Source: Pseudomonadota bacterium
Lineage (GTDB): Bacteria; Pseudomonadota; Alphaproteobacteria; Rhodobacterales; Rhodobacteraceae
DNA length: 64,000 nucleotides
Assembly: GCA_963205235.1 (NCBI GenBank)
Contig: CAUJIP010000116.1
Location: 1-64,000, forward strand
Reading direction: 5' to 3'
A program made the position numbers and the translations under genes. Below the pieces are notes generated by a model, which did not search any database, was not told the origin of the DNA, and was given only the letters and a program-made list of their open reading frames with translations. Of this stretch, positions 19,666-28,843 are shown piece after piece. Each line of letters begins with the position of its first letter. Position 1 is the first letter of the stretch.

Positions 19666-20580
19666 GTGCTGATCACCGTCCAGAACTGCGACCCCTTCGG
19701 ATGCACGACGCAGACCAAGGTCGACACCGAGGCGATGGCAAAACTGAACGAAGCCCAGCCGCTTGGCCAGTTCGTCGGTCTCGCCAACTACCTGAACCGC
19801 AACCACCTTGCGGTGGAGGAGATCGGCGCGATCCTTGCCGACAACAAGGGCTTCAGCGACGTGGTCTCGCGCATCTTCAACCTGCCATTCTACCGCGCAC
19901 TCAGCTTCACCTTGGTCTACTGCTTTCTGGTCACACCGCTGGCCATGGCCCTGGGCTTTGCCATCGCGCTTGCCGTCAACACCTTGCCGCGGCTTCTGAA
20001 GGGACCGGCGATCTTCATCTCGATCCTGCCGATGATCATCACGCCCCTTGTCGGGTCGCTGCTGCTGGCCTGGATGTTCAACCCGGCGGGCATCCTTGGC
20101 GCAACGCTGCAAAGCCTGACCGGCGATCCCGGCCTGTCGCTGCTTGCCTCGCCCGCTCTCGCCTGGACGGTGCTGATCTTCTACGGGGTATGGACCAACG
20201 GCCCCTTTTCCTTCGTCGTCTTCTACGCCGGCCTGCAGACCGTTCCGCATGACACCGTCGAAAGCGCCCGGATCGACGGCGCCTCAAGGTGGGAGGTCAT
20301 CCGCCACGTCATCATCCCGCACCTTGCCCCCCTCGCAACCTTCGTCGCCCTTGTGCAGCTGATGGACAACTTCCGCGTCTTTGAACCCATCGTCGGCTTT
20401 TCCGCCGAGGCAAACGCCACCTCGCTTTCATGGCTCGTCTTCAACGACCTTGTGGGTCAGGACGCGCAGCTTTTCGGCTCTGCCGCATCAACCTCGGTCA
20501 TCACCATCGTCGGTGTGCTGATCCTCTTGGCCCCCGTCCTCCGCCGCACCTGGCGTGAGTTCAACCAGAAAGCGGTGTGA
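19666..20580 (+). CDS. CUT1-type ABC importer permease, N-terminus uncertain
   Basis: MalF-like permease with five clear membrane segments and the EAA loop (ESARIDGASRWEVIRHVIIPHL) that contacts the ATPase. The usual first transmembrane helix before the VGLANY segment is not encoded in any frame: the in-frame sequence begins VLITVQNCDPFGC and the bases upstream to 19546 encode nothing hydrophobic. The open frame extends back to GTG 19534, but that codon sits inside the intercistronic hairpin. Strong coding bias begins near 19660; GTG 19666 and ATG 19735 are possible starts, both with weak ribosome sites. The gene is either N-terminally deleted or unusually short. Confidence 0.65.
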   Translation: MLITVQNCDPFGCTTQTKVDTEAMAKLNEAQPLGQFVGLANYLNRNHLAVEEIGAILADNKGFSDVVSRIFNLPFYRALSFTLVYCFLVTPLAMALGFAIALAVNTLPRLLKGPAIFISILPMIITPLVGSLLLAWMFNPAGILGATLQSLTGDPGLSLLASPALAWTVLIFYGVWTNGPFSFVVFYAGLQTVPHDTVESARIDGASRWEVIRHVIIPHLAPLATFVALVQLMDNFRVFEPIVGFSAEANATSLSWLVFNDLVGQDAQLFGSAASTSVITIVGVLILLAPVLRRTWREFNQKAV

Positions 20581-20582
20581 AG

Positions 20583-21461
20583 ATGTCTGTCGCCACCCGC
20601 CGCCCCGCCGCCCTGAACGCGCTGATCCTTGGTTTTCTGGCCATCTGGATCATCGCCGCCGCCTTCCCCTTCGCCTGGACCGTCTGGGGCAGCTTCAAGG
20701 TCGAGGCCGACTTCTTCTCGCGCCAATCCTGGTGGAGCGCGATCGAAGGCACCCGCACCCAGGCGCAGACCGGGTCGGCCTTCACGCTGGCGGGCTATGC
20801 AGGTGCCTGGGTGAAAAACGAATTCTGGAAGGCCGCGATCAACACCCTGATCGTCACCGTCTCAGTCACCCTGATCTCGCTGACCATCGGGACGCTTGGT
20901 GGCTATGCACTCGCCCGGTCGGGAAGCCGCTACGCCTTCTGGATACTGATCGCCGCCCTGATCTTCCGCGCCATGCCGCATATCACCCTCGTCTCAGGCT
21001 ACATGCTGCCGTTCTTCCAACTGAACATCTGGGGCGTCCTGCCCACCACGATCATCGTCCTTGTCGCCATCAACCAGCCCTTCACGCTCTGGATGCTGCA
21101 CAGCTTCTTCCTGTCGATTCCCAAGGACCTGGACGAAAGCGCGATGGTCGACGGCTGCACCCGGTTTCAGGCCTTCCGCATGGTGATCATCCCGGTGATG
21201 TGGCCCGGCGTCATCACCACCGGCCTGTTCAGCTTCCTCCTTGGCTACAACGACTTTGCCGTCACCTCGATGCTCCTCAGCCAGGAAAACCAGACCATGG
21301 TGCCAAAGATCGCCAGCTTCCTCGGGTCGATCCAGAATGAAGGCAACGTGATGTATGCCGTCGCCGCCGTCGTCTCGGCCACCGTGCCGCTTTTCATCCT
21401 CGTCCTCTTCTTCCAGCGCCAGATCGTTTCCGGTCTGACCGCTGGCGCCGTGAAAGGGTAA
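20583..21461 (+). CDS. CUT1-type ABC importer permease 2 (MalG-like)
   Basis: 292-aa inner-membrane permease with six predicted helices and the EAA loop DESAMVDGCTRFQAFRMVIIP. It starts at ATG 20583, just after the preceding gene's stop, or at an overlapping GTG at 20577. It partners the previous permease and the ATPase at 21465. Sequence features are intact, unlike its partner's N-terminus. Confidence 0.88.
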   Translation: MSVATRRPAALNALILGFLAIWIIAAAFPFAWTVWGSFKVEADFFSRQSWWSAIEGTRTQAQTGSAFTLAGYAGAWVKNEFWKAAINTLIVTVSVTLISLTIGTLGGYALARSGSRYAFWILIAALIFRAMPHITLVSGYMLPFFQLNIWGVLPTTIIVLVAINQPFTLWMLHSFFLSIPKDLDESAMVDGCTRFQAFRMVIIPVMWPGVITTGLFSFLLGYNDFAVTSMLLSQENQTMVPKIASFLGSIQNEGNVMYAVAAVVSATVPLFILVLFFQRQIVSGLTAGAVKG

Positions 21462-21464
21462 GCC

Positions 21465-22502
21465 ATGGCCCAGATCCGCCTTGTGAATGTCTCCAAACGC
21501 TGGGGCGCCTATGTCGGCGTCGACCGCCTCAACCTTGACATCGCCGATGCCGAATTCCTTGTCCTTCTCGGCCCCTCCGGCTGCGGCAAGACGACCACGA
21601 TGCGGATGATCGCGGGGCTTGAGGATGTGACCGAGGGCGAAATCTGGATCGGCGACCGCATGGTGAACCAACTGGAACCGAAAGACCGCGACATCTCGAT
21701 GGTCTTCCAGTCCTACGGCCTGTACCCCAACCTCACCGTCTACGAAAACATCCGCTTCCCCCTGCGCGTCCGCCGCATCCCGCAAAGCGAACACCACGAC
21801 CGCGTCATGCGCGCCGCCCAGATGGTCGAACTCGGCCCCTTCCTCGACCGCCGCCCCGCCGCCCTCTCCGGTGGCCAGCGCCAGCGCGTCGCCCTCGCCC
21901 GCGCCATTGTCCGGGAACCCAACGCCTTCCTGATGGACGAACCCCTCTCCAACCTCGACGCCAAGCTGCGGGTCAGCACCCGCGCGCAGATCAAGCACCT
22001 GCACCACACGCTTCGCCGCACCACGATCTACGTCACCCACGACCAAATCGAGGCGATGACCCTCGCCGACCGCGTCGTCGTCATGAACCACGGCGTCGTC
22101 CAGCAGCTTGGCACCCCGACCGAGATTTACGACCGCCCCGCCAACACCTTCGTCGCCTCTTTCATCGGCTCCCCCGCGATGAACCTTGTCGCGGGCGAGA
22201 TCCAGGACGGCACCTTCCGCGCCGAGGGCCTGACCGTTCCCGCAGCCGGACAAGGCCCCGTCACCCTCGGCTTCCGCGCTGAAGACGTCCGAGTGTCCCC
22301 CGAACCGGCCCAACTCACCGCCCCCGTCTACACGCTGGAGCTGCTCGGCGACGCAACTCTCGTCTCGGTCCGCATCGGCCCCGCCCTTGTCTCCATCCGC
22401 GCGCCCAAGGACTTTCGCATCGACATCGGCGCGCCCCTTCACGTCGCGATCCCGACCGAAAAGACCCACCTCTTCGACGCCAAGACCGGCACCCGGCTAT
22501 GA
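21465..22502 (+). CDS. CUT1-type ABC importer ATPase (MalK/UgpC-like)
   Basis: 345-aa ATPase. Walker A GPSGCGKTT lies near residue 36, with the signature LSGGQRQRVALARA, Walker B AFLMDEPLSNLD and the switch THDQIEAMTLADR; the C-terminal TOBE/MalK domain is present, so a regulatory contact is possible. It follows permease 2 by three bases and completes the importer operon ahead of the LacI gene. Confidence 0.92.
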   Translation: MAQIRLVNVSKRWGAYVGVDRLNLDIADAEFLVLLGPSGCGKTTTMRMIAGLEDVTEGEIWIGDRMVNQLEPKDRDISMVFQSYGLYPNLTVYENIRFPLRVRRIPQSEHHDRVMRAAQMVELGPFLDRRPAALSGGQRQRVALARAIVREPNAFLMDEPLSNLDAKLRVSTRAQIKHLHHTLRRTTIYVTHDQIEAMTLADRVVVMNHGVVQQLGTPTEIYDRPANTFVASFIGSPAMNLVAGEIQDGTFRAEGLTVPAAGQGPVTLGFRAEDVRVSPEPAQLTAPVYTLELLGDATLVSVRIGPALVSIRAPKDFRIDIGAPLHVAIPTEKTHLFDAKTGTRL

Positions 22503-22559
22503 CAGACTTGCCCGCCGCGCCGATCTCGCCCAAGACTGGCCCGGCAGGCAGGGAAAGAC

Positions 22560-23576
22560 ATGGCTGAAAAGGTAACCTCTCTCGAAGTCGCCGCTTTGGC
22601 GGGCGTCAGCCAATCCGCCGTCAGCCGGGTCTTCACCCCCGGCTCCTCGGTGTCGAAGAAGACTGCCGACAAGGTCCTTGCGGCCGCCGCCCAGCTTGGC
22701 TACCGCCCGAACGTCCTTGCCCGCGCGATGAAGTCGGGCAAGTCGCGCATCATCGGCCTCGTCGTCGCCTATCTTGAAAACTACTTCTACCCCGAGATGG
22801 TCGAACGCCTGTCGGTGGAACTGCAGAAAGTCGGCTACCACGTCCTGATCTTCCTTGCCCCGGTTTCGGTCGACAACGTCGACAAGGTGGTCAAGGAAAT
22901 CCTGGATTATCAGGTGGATGGCATCGTCCTCGCTTCGGTCTCGGTCTCGTCCGACCTTGCCGCGCGCTGCCAGTCGACCGGCATTCCCGTCGTCCTTTTC
23001 AACCGGGGCCATGCCGACAAGAACCTCTGCTCCGTCACCTCCGACAACTTTGCCGGCGGCAAGGCACTCGCCGATTACCTCTGCTCGCTTGGCCATCAGC
23101 GCATCGCCTATATCGCGGGCTTTTCCGGCGCCACCACCCAGATCGACCGCGAGGCCGGGTTCCGCCAAGGCCTCGCCGAAGCAGGTCAGGACCTCTTCGC
23201 CCGCGCCGAAGGCAACTTCGACTACCGCACCGCCCAATCCGCCGCGCGTGAGCTTTTTGCCACCACCCGCCGCCCCGATGCCGTCTTCGTCGCCAACGAC
23301 CACATGGCCTTTGCCGTGATGGACGTGCTGCGCTTCGAACTAGGCCTGCGCGTCCCCGAGGATGTCTCGGTCGTCGGTTTCGACGATGTCCCCCCCACCG
23401 CCTGGCCCGCCTACAATCTGACCACCTACCGCCAGCGCGTCGACGCAATGGTCGCCGAAACCGTCACCATGCTTCTCGCCCGCATCGATGGGGATGAGGC
23501 TGGCTCCCCCCATGTCGTCCTTGGCGGAGAGCTTGTCATCCGCGGCTCCACCCGCCGCTATGGGGACACGCGATGA
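22560..23576 (+). CDS. LacI-family transcriptional regulator
   Basis: 338-aa repressor: N-terminal HTH (VTSLEVAALAGVSQSAVSRV, residues 5-24), hinge helix PNVLARAMKSGKSRIIGL, and a periplasmic-binding-like effector domain (VVGFDDVPP near the end). The effector domain implies a sugar- or polyol-like inducer. It lies 57 bp after the importer ATPase and overlaps the small gene at 23573 by ATGA. Four matching palindromes (16786, 18132, 26613, 26737) are its likely targets. I see no such site directly before the gene itself. Confidence 0.9.
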   Translation: MAEKVTSLEVAALAGVSQSAVSRVFTPGSSVSKKTADKVLAAAAQLGYRPNVLARAMKSGKSRIIGLVVAYLENYFYPEMVERLSVELQKVGYHVLIFLAPVSVDNVDKVVKEILDYQVDGIVLASVSVSSDLAARCQSTGIPVVLFNRGHADKNLCSVTSDNFAGGKALADYLCSLGHQRIAYIAGFSGATTQIDREAGFRQGLAEAGQDLFARAEGNFDYRTAQSAARELFATTRRPDAVFVANDHMAFAVMDVLRFELGLRVPEDVSVVGFDDVPPTAWPAYNLTTYRQRVDAMVAETVTMLLARIDGDEAGSPHVVLGGELVIRGSTRRYGDTR

Positions 23577-23728
23577 AAACCGATTTCACCGAAGCTGAGT
23601 TCCGCGCCCGTCTTGCCGCCTTGGGCCTCACCCTTGACGACAAGGCCTTCGCCGCCGCCTGGGCCGGGGCGCAGCATTTGCGCGCTGAAGTCGCCCGCGT
23701 CCAGGCCTATCTCGACAAACCCGAATGA
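23573..23728 (+). CDS. Small AtzG-like protein preceding the amidase
   Basis: 51-aa protein coded between the LacI gene and the amidase, overlapping both by ATGA (23573-23576 and 23725-23728). It is mostly helical: an N-terminal TEAEFRARLAALGLTLD and a second helix AWAGAQHLRAEVARVQAYL. Small proteins of the AtzG/DUF4089 kind sit directly before amidases such as AtzE and are needed for a stable AtzE complex, resembling GatC with GatA. The position and helical pattern fit, but the sequence is short and the family call is inferred. Confidence 0.65.
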   Translation: MKTDFTEAEFRARLAALGLTLDDKAFAAAWAGAQHLRAEVARVQAYLDKPE

Positions 23729-25080
23729 CCGATCCCGCCGATCTTTCCCTGCCTGAGGGCGCCGCCATGCTGCGCAGCGGAACGCTTACCTCCCGCGCGC
23801 TGACACAGGCCGTGCTGGACCGCATCGCCGCCCGGAACCCGCGCCTCGACGCCTTCACCCGCATCGCCGCCGACGCGCTGGACCAAGCCGACCGCTCCGA
23901 CGCCCGGCTTGCCTCGGGTGAAGACCCCGGCCCCCTCTGCGGCCTCCCCATCGCGGTGAAGGACCTGATCGACGTGATGGGCCAGCCCGCCACCAGCGGC
24001 TCCCGCGTCCTTGCCGGTCGCATCGCCGACACCGACGCCCAAGCCATCGCCCGCCTCCGCGCCCAAGGGGCAGTCCTGATCGGCAAGGTGGCGACCTACG
24101 AATTCGCCATGGTCGGCCCCGACCTCACCCTTCCAAACCCGCCCGCCCGCAACCCGTGGAACACCGCCCACATCACCGGCGGCTCCTCCTCCGGCTCTGC
24201 CTCTGCCGTCGCCGGGGGCATCGTCCGCCTTGCCATCGGCACCGACACTGGCGGCTCGATCCGCTCGCCGTCCGCCTACTGCGGCTCAGTCGGCCTGAAG
24301 CCCAGCTACGACCGCACTTCCCGCGCCGGGGCCTTCCCGCTCTCCCCCAGCCTCGACCACATCGGCCCGCTCGCCGCGACGGTCGAAGAGGCCGCCCTTG
24401 CGCTGGACGCGATGACCGAAGGTGACTGGCGCCCCGCCTCCTCCCGGATCGGGCAACCCATCACCGGCCTGAGGATCGCCTACGCCCGCGACTGGTTCGC
24501 CGAAGACCCGCAGGCCAGCCCCGCCCTGATCAAGGCGATGGATGAGGCCGCCTCAACCCTCTCCCTCCTCGGCGCAGAGATCACCCTCGTAACCCTCCCC
24601 GACTATGCGCCCTATGAGGCCGCCGCCTCCATCATCCTCCACGCCGAAGCCCTCGAAGAACACCGCGCCCTGATCCATGACAACGCAGGCGACTACGGCC
24701 GTCCCACCCTGCAATGCCTCGCCTTCGGTGCCGCGCTCGACGCAGAAGACGTGGCACAGGCCCGCGCAGCCCAAACCCGCCTGACCGCCGAAATGCTGGC
24801 CGCGATGAACGGCCACGACCTGATCCTGACCGCCACGACCCTGACCCCCGCGCTCCCGTTCAGCGCCTTCGACGGCGAAAAGGCGGTCTGGACGCCCATG
24901 CGCACGATTGCCTTCAACCTGACCGGCCAACCCGCCCTGTCGCTTCCCGCCGGGTTCGAGAACGGCCTCCCCCTCGGCCTGCAACTGGTCGCAAGGCAGG
25001 GCGACGAGGACCTCCTCTGCGCTGCCGGTCACGCATTCGAGCGGGCCACGGACCATTCCGTCCAGCGCCCTCCGGTCTGA
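23725..25080 (+). CDS. Amidase-signature hydrolase (AtzE/GatA-like)
   Basis: 451-aa amidase-signature enzyme. The Ser-cis-Ser-Lys triad is visible: Lys79 in AVKDLI, Ser154 in GGSSSGS and Ser178 (nucleophile) in DTGGSIR, the last two 24 residues apart as expected. It hydrolyses an amide in an unknown substrate. Translation is coupled to the small AtzG-like gene by ATGA, which suggests an AtzE-AtzG-type complex rather than a free amidase. It is last gene of the plus-strand operon and is followed by a strong hairpin. Confidence 0.85.
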   Translation: MTDPADLSLPEGAAMLRSGTLTSRALTQAVLDRIAARNPRLDAFTRIAADALDQADRSDARLASGEDPGPLCGLPIAVKDLIDVMGQPATSGSRVLAGRIADTDAQAIARLRAQGAVLIGKVATYEFAMVGPDLTLPNPPARNPWNTAHITGGSSSGSASAVAGGIVRLAIGTDTGGSIRSPSAYCGSVGLKPSYDRTSRAGAFPLSPSLDHIGPLAATVEEAALALDAMTEGDWRPASSRIGQPITGLRIAYARDWFAEDPQASPALIKAMDEAASTLSLLGAEITLVTLPDYAPYEAAASIILHAEALEEHRALIHDNAGDYGRPTLQCLAFGAALDAEDVAQARAAQTRLTAEMLAAMNGHDLILTATTLTPALPFSAFDGEKAVWTPMRTIAFNLTGQPALSLPAGFENGLPLGLQLVARQGDEDLLCAAGHAFERATDHSVQRPPV

Positions 25081-25098
25081 AAGGCGCCTCCGGCGGGG

Positions 25099-25151
25099 GA
25101 GTATTTAGGCCAAGAGGAAGCCAAAGCCTATTCCTCTTGGCTCAAATACTC
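25099..25151. terminator. Long hairpin after the amidase gene
   Basis: Two 21-base arms (25099-25119 and 25131-25151) match at 19 positions; each holds GAGTATTT and GCCAAGAGGAA or their complements, around an 11-base loop. It lies 18 bp after the amidase stop between convergent genes and is a likely bidirectional terminator, probably a dispersed repeat type. Confidence 0.6.
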
Positions 25152-25217
25152 ACCTTGCAACGCGGGAAAAAAGCGTACGGGCAAAAGTTAAGACCACACT
25201 AACACGCAATCCCAACT

Positions 25218-25260
25218 CATTGATTTTACAGGATCCGGAAAACTGTCCACGCAGGACAGT
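25218..25260. repeat. Convergent-end element, copy 2
   Basis: CATTGATTTTA (25218-25228) is followed after 13 bp by ACTGTCC-N5-GGACAGT (25242-25260), reaching the stop codon of the minus-strand HisD-like gene. On the minus strand the hairpin is followed by TTTTCC, so it can act as that gene's terminator. It has the same design as the element at 9120-9161. Confidence 0.55.
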
Positions 25261-26555
25261 CAGCGCACCTGCATCCGGTCCAGCCGCAGCTGCGCCGCCC
25301 TGCGGTGCCCCTCCAACGTCTCCGAAGCCGCCTGCCGCGCCGCCGGGGGGGCCACCAGTTTCACCCCCTCCTCGGTCAGCCACTGATGGGTCGCGATCTT
25401 CACATAGGCCCCCACCCAGAGGCCCCCCGTATACCGCCCCGCCGCCATCGTCGGCAGGGTATGGTTCGTCCCGGAACACTTGTCCGAATAGACCACCGAT
25501 GCCAGTTCCCCGATGAACAGCGACCCATAGTTCGTGAGCTTGGCGGCCATCCCATGCGGGTCGCGGGTGTGAACCTGCAGATGCTCCGCCGCGATGAAAT
25601 CCGAGTAGGCAATCATCGCCGCCTCGTCCTCACAAACCGCGACCTCACCGTAATCCCGCCATGCCGGCGCGGCGACCGAGGCCGTCGACAACCCCTGAAG
25701 CTGCCGCTCCACTTCGACCACCACCGCCTCAGCCAGTTTCCGGTCGGTCGTGATCAACCCCACCCGCGTCCGCACGTCATGCTCGGCCTGGGCCAGAAGG
25801 TCGGTCGCGATCATCTCGACATCGCCAGTCTCGTCCGCCAGGATGTAGATTTCCGACGGCCCCGCCAGCTGGTCGATCCCCACCGGCCCGAAGACTTGCC
25901 GCTTCGCCTCGTTCACGAAGGCATTGCCCGGCCCCATGATCTTCATCACCGGCGGCACCGATTCCGTCCCGAAAGCCATCGCCGCAATCGCCTGCGCGCC
26001 GCCAATCCGGAACACCCGATCCGCGCCCGACAGATGGCAGCCCGCGACCATCGCCTGATGCGCGTTCGGGGGCAGGCAGGCGATGACCTCGGTCACCCCC
26101 GCCACCTTGGCCGGAACGATGGTCATGATCGGCGCAGACAGAAGCGGGAATCGACCACCAGGCACATAGCAGCCCACGCGGGTAATCGGGATCACCCGAT
26201 GCCCCATGTGGACGCCCGGCAGCGATTCCATCTCCAGCGGCAGGATCGTCGCCAACTGCGCCTCGGCGAACCGCCTAACGTTTGCAATCGCGAATTCCGT
26301 GTCCTTGCGGGTCTGCGGGTCGAGTGCGGCGACCGCCGCCTCCCGTTCAGCCATGCTGATCTCCAGCGCGCCAACCTCGGCCTTGTCGAACTTGGACGAA
26401 TACTCCCGAACCGCCGCATCGCCCCGCGCTTTCACGTCGGCCAAGACCCCGGCGACCAGTTCGGCGACGGGTTTGTTGTCATTCTCGGCGCTGCGGCTGG
26501 GCGATTTGACCCAGGTGACTTTTGCATGAAGGTTGGCTTCGGGCGTGGCGGACAT
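25260..26555 (-). CDS. Histidinol-dehydrogenase-family enzyme A
   Basis: 431-aa NAD- and zinc-dependent dehydrogenase of the HisD fold, which oxidises a primary alcohol through the aldehyde to the acid. Zinc and catalytic landmarks are visible: AQAEHD, AAEHLQ and the [13 protein letters not shown] block. It is not the biosynthetic HisD context; related catabolic HisD paralogues such as HpsN oxidise C3 sulfonate alcohols. I use ATG 26555, five bases after AGGAG; a second ATG abuts it at 26558. It is divergent from HisD-like gene B, with LacI-type operator 3 in its promoter. Confidence 0.85.
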   Translation of the reverse strand: MSATPEANLHAKVTWVKSPSRSAENDNKPVAELVAGVLADVKARGDAAVREYSSKFDKAEVGALEISMAEREAAVAALDPQTRKDTEFAIANVRRFAEAQLATILPLEMESLPGVHMGHRVIPITRVGCYVPGGRFPLLSAPIMTIVPAKVAGVTEVIACLPPNAHQAMVAGCHLSGADRVFRIGGAQAIAAMAFGTESVPPVMKIMGPGNAFVNEAKRQVFGPVGIDQLAGPSEIYILADETGDVEMIATDLLAQAEHDVRTRVGLITTDRKLAEAVVVEVERQLQGLSTASVAAPAWRDYGEVAVCEDEAAMIAYSDFIAAEHLQVHTRDPHGMAAKLTNYGSLFIGELASVVYSDKCSGTNHTLPTMAAGRYTGGLWVGAYVKIATHQWLTEEGVKLVAPPAARQAASETLEGHRRAAQLRLDRMQVR

Positions 26556-26612
26556 CATGGCTCCTTTCGGCCCGGTGGCCGGGCGTGACTTATTGATCCT
26601 TTGTAGCTTGCT

Positions 26613-26628
26613 TTGCATACGTCTGCAA
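26613..26628. promoter_or_regulatory. LacI-type operator 3
   Basis: TTGCATACGTCTGCAA, one mismatch from the perfect palindrome. It lies 58 bp upstream of HisD-like gene A, in the divergent interval between the two HisD-like genes. Confidence 0.78.
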
Positions 26629-26736
26629 TTCTTGTTTCTTCCTCGCCGTCAGTCGAAAAGAAACCCTCTGCCAACCATGAACCGATCAACACCCCAGATG
26701 CCACTTGCCATTTCACCCGGTGATGATCTAAGCATA

Positions 26737-26752
26737 TTGCACACGTATTCAA
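26737..26752. promoter_or_regulatory. LacI-type operator 4
   Basis: TTGCACACGTATTCAA, two mismatches from the palindrome. It lies 11 bp upstream of HisD-like gene B and overlaps the region just before its ribosome site, so it could block transcription or initiation. Confidence 0.68.
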
Positions 26753-26763
26753 ATGAGGCTCCC

Positions 26764-28074
26764 ATGGCGATCACCTGGCTCAAGCGCGGCAAGCCCGAGG
26801 CGGAACGGGCTGCGGATGACGCCCAGGTCCGCGCCACGGTCGAAGGGGTTCTCGCCGACATTTCCGCCCGGGGCGATGCCGCCGTGCGCGACCTGTCGGT
26901 GAAGTTCGACCACTACGCCCCCCCCGCCTTCCGCCTGACTCCGTCCGAGATCGAGGCTGCGATCCAGAAGGTCTCCCCCCGCGACATCGAGGATATCCGG
27001 TTCGCCCAGGCTCAGATCCGCCACTTCGCGCTGGTCCAGCGCGCCAGCATGACGGATGTCGAGGTTGAAACTCTTCCGGGCGTCATCCTTGGCCACCGCA
27101 ACATCCCGGTCCAGTCGGTCGGCTGCTACGTCCCCGGCGGCAAGTTCCCGATGGTCGCCAGCGCCCACATGTCCGTCCTGACCGCATCGGTCGCGGGCGT
27201 GCCCCGGATCATCGCCAGCGCCCCGCCGGTCAATGGCGCCCCTCACCCCGCCATCGTCGCCGCAATGCACATGGGCGGCGCGCATGAAATCTACGTCCTC
27301 GGCGGAATGCAGGCTGTTGGTGCCATGGCGATCGGCACCGAAACGATCAAACCCGTCGACATGCTGGTCGGCCCCGGCAACGCCTATGTCGCCGAGGCCA
27401 AGCGTCAGCTTTACGGCCGCGTCGGCATCGACCTGTTCGCCGGACCGACCGAGACGATGGTCATCGCCGACGACACAGTGGATGCCGAGTTGTGCGCGAC
27501 CGACCTTCTGGGTCAGGCCGAACACGGCTACAACTCGCCCGCCGTTCTGGTGACCAACTCGCGCAAGCTGGCCGAAGCGACCCTGAAAGAAATCGACCGT
27601 CTGCTGACCATCCTGCCCACCGCCGCCACCGCTGCAGTCAGCTGGCGCGACTATGGCGAGGTGATCCTTTGCGACAACCATGACGAGATGCTGGCCGCCG
27701 CCAACGATATCGCCAGTGAACATGTGCAGGTCATGACCGACCGCGACGACTGGTATCTTCAGAACATGCATTCTTACGGTGCGCTGTTCCTTGGCCCGCG
27801 CACCAATGTTGCGAACGGCGACAAGGTGATCGGCACCAACCACACGCTGCCGACCAAGAAGGCCGGGCGCTATACCGGTGGCCTCTGGGTCGGCAAGTTT
27901 CTGAAAACCCACAGCTATCAGCGCATCACCACCGATGCCGCCGCTGCGCTGGTGGGAGAATACGGATCGCGGCTTTGCATGCTGGAAGGCTTTGTCGGCC
28001 ATGCCGAACAGTGCAATATCCGGGTCCGGCGCTATGGTGGACGAAATGTCCCCTACGGAGCCGCCGCGACATGA
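26764..28074 (+). CDS. Histidinol-dehydrogenase-family enzyme B
   Basis: 436-aa HisD-fold dehydrogenase, a paralogue of enzyme A. Landmarks are GQAEHGY, ASEHVQ and [14 protein letters not shown]. Its C-terminus ([10 protein letters not shown]) differs from that of A, so the two probably act on different steps or different substrates of one pathway. I use ATG 26764 because GAGG at 26755-26758 precedes it; the longer upstream frame crosses the divergent promoter. It begins the operon of dehydrogenase, SDR, SnoaL, bicupin, MetE-like, hydrolase and aldolase genes. Confidence 0.85.
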   Translation: MAITWLKRGKPEAERAADDAQVRATVEGVLADISARGDAAVRDLSVKFDHYAPPAFRLTPSEIEAAIQKVSPRDIEDIRFAQAQIRHFALVQRASMTDVEVETLPGVILGHRNIPVQSVGCYVPGGKFPMVASAHMSVLTASVAGVPRIIASAPPVNGAPHPAIVAAMHMGGAHEIYVLGGMQAVGAMAIGTETIKPVDMLVGPGNAYVAEAKRQLYGRVGIDLFAGPTETMVIADDTVDAELCATDLLGQAEHGYNSPAVLVTNSRKLAEATLKEIDRLLTILPTAATAAVSWRDYGEVILCDNHDEMLAAANDIASEHVQVMTDRDDWYLQNMHSYGALFLGPRTNVANGDKVIGTNHTLPTKKAGRYTGGLWVGKFLKTHSYQRITTDAAAALVGEYGSRLCMLEGFVGHAEQCNIRVRRYGGRNVPYGAAAT

Positions 28075-28835
28075 CCCTGCCCCGCACGCCCTCGTTCCGT
28101 CTGGATACCCGCCGCGCGCTGGTTGCCGGTGCCTCCTCCGGCATCGGGGCCGCTTGCGCCGTGGCGCTGGCCGAACAAGGGGCGCAGGTGACGCTTTGCG
28201 CGCGGCGGGAACCCGAACTGCGCGCGCTGGCTGCCGAAATGCGGGCCGAGGGGATGCAGGCCGACATCCTTGCGCTCGACATCACCGACATCGCGGCGGT
28301 CGAGGTGGCTTTGGCCGAACGTCCGGCCTTTGACATCCTCGTCAACTCAGCCGGTCTTGCCCGCCACTCGCCCGCGACCGAGACGACGCCGGAGGATTAC
28401 GACACCGTCACCAACCTGAACACCCGCGCGGCCTATTTCCTGACCCGGTCGGTGGCCCGGGGCCTGCTGGCGGCGGGAAAACCGGGGTCATTGATCAACA
28501 TCACCAGCCAGATGGCCCATGTCGGCGGGCCCGACCGGGCGGTCTATTCCGCCACCAAGCATGCGGTTGAAGGCATGACCAAGTCGATGGCGATCGAGTG
28601 GGGCAAGCACGGCATCCGCGTCAACACCATCGCGCCGACCTTCATCCGAACGGCACTGACCGCGCAGACCTTCGCCAACCCGGAACGCGCCGCCTGGATT
28701 GCGTCCAAGATCAAGCTGAACCGGGTGGGAGAGGTCACCGACATCATGGGCGCCGTCGCCTTCCTCGCCTCGGACGCGGCGGCGCTGATCACCGGAACCT
28801 CACTCATCGTCGATGGCGGCTGGACAGCGGACTAG
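28071..28835 (+). CDS. Short-chain dehydrogenase/reductase
   Basis: 254-aa classical SDR: cofactor motif GASSGIG at residues 20-26, NSAG near 92, and the catalytic Ser146, Tyr159 and Lys163 (YSATK). It interconverts an alcohol and a ketone using NAD(P). It overlaps HisD-like gene B by ATGA. The C-terminal [14 protein letters not shown] is typical of the family. The substrate is not identifiable from sequence alone. Confidence 0.87.
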   Translation: MTLPRTPSFRLDTRRALVAGASSGIGAACAVALAEQGAQVTLCARREPELRALAAEMRAEGMQADILALDITDIAAVEVALAERPAFDILVNSAGLARHSPATETTPEDYDTVTNLNTRAAYFLTRSVARGLLAAGKPGSLINITSQMAHVGGPDRAVYSATKHAVEGMTKSMAIEWGKHGIRVNTIAPTFIRTALTAQTFANPERAAWIASKIKLNRVGEVTDIMGAVAFLASDAAALITGTSLIVDGGWTAD

Positions 28836-28843
28836 GGGGACAG

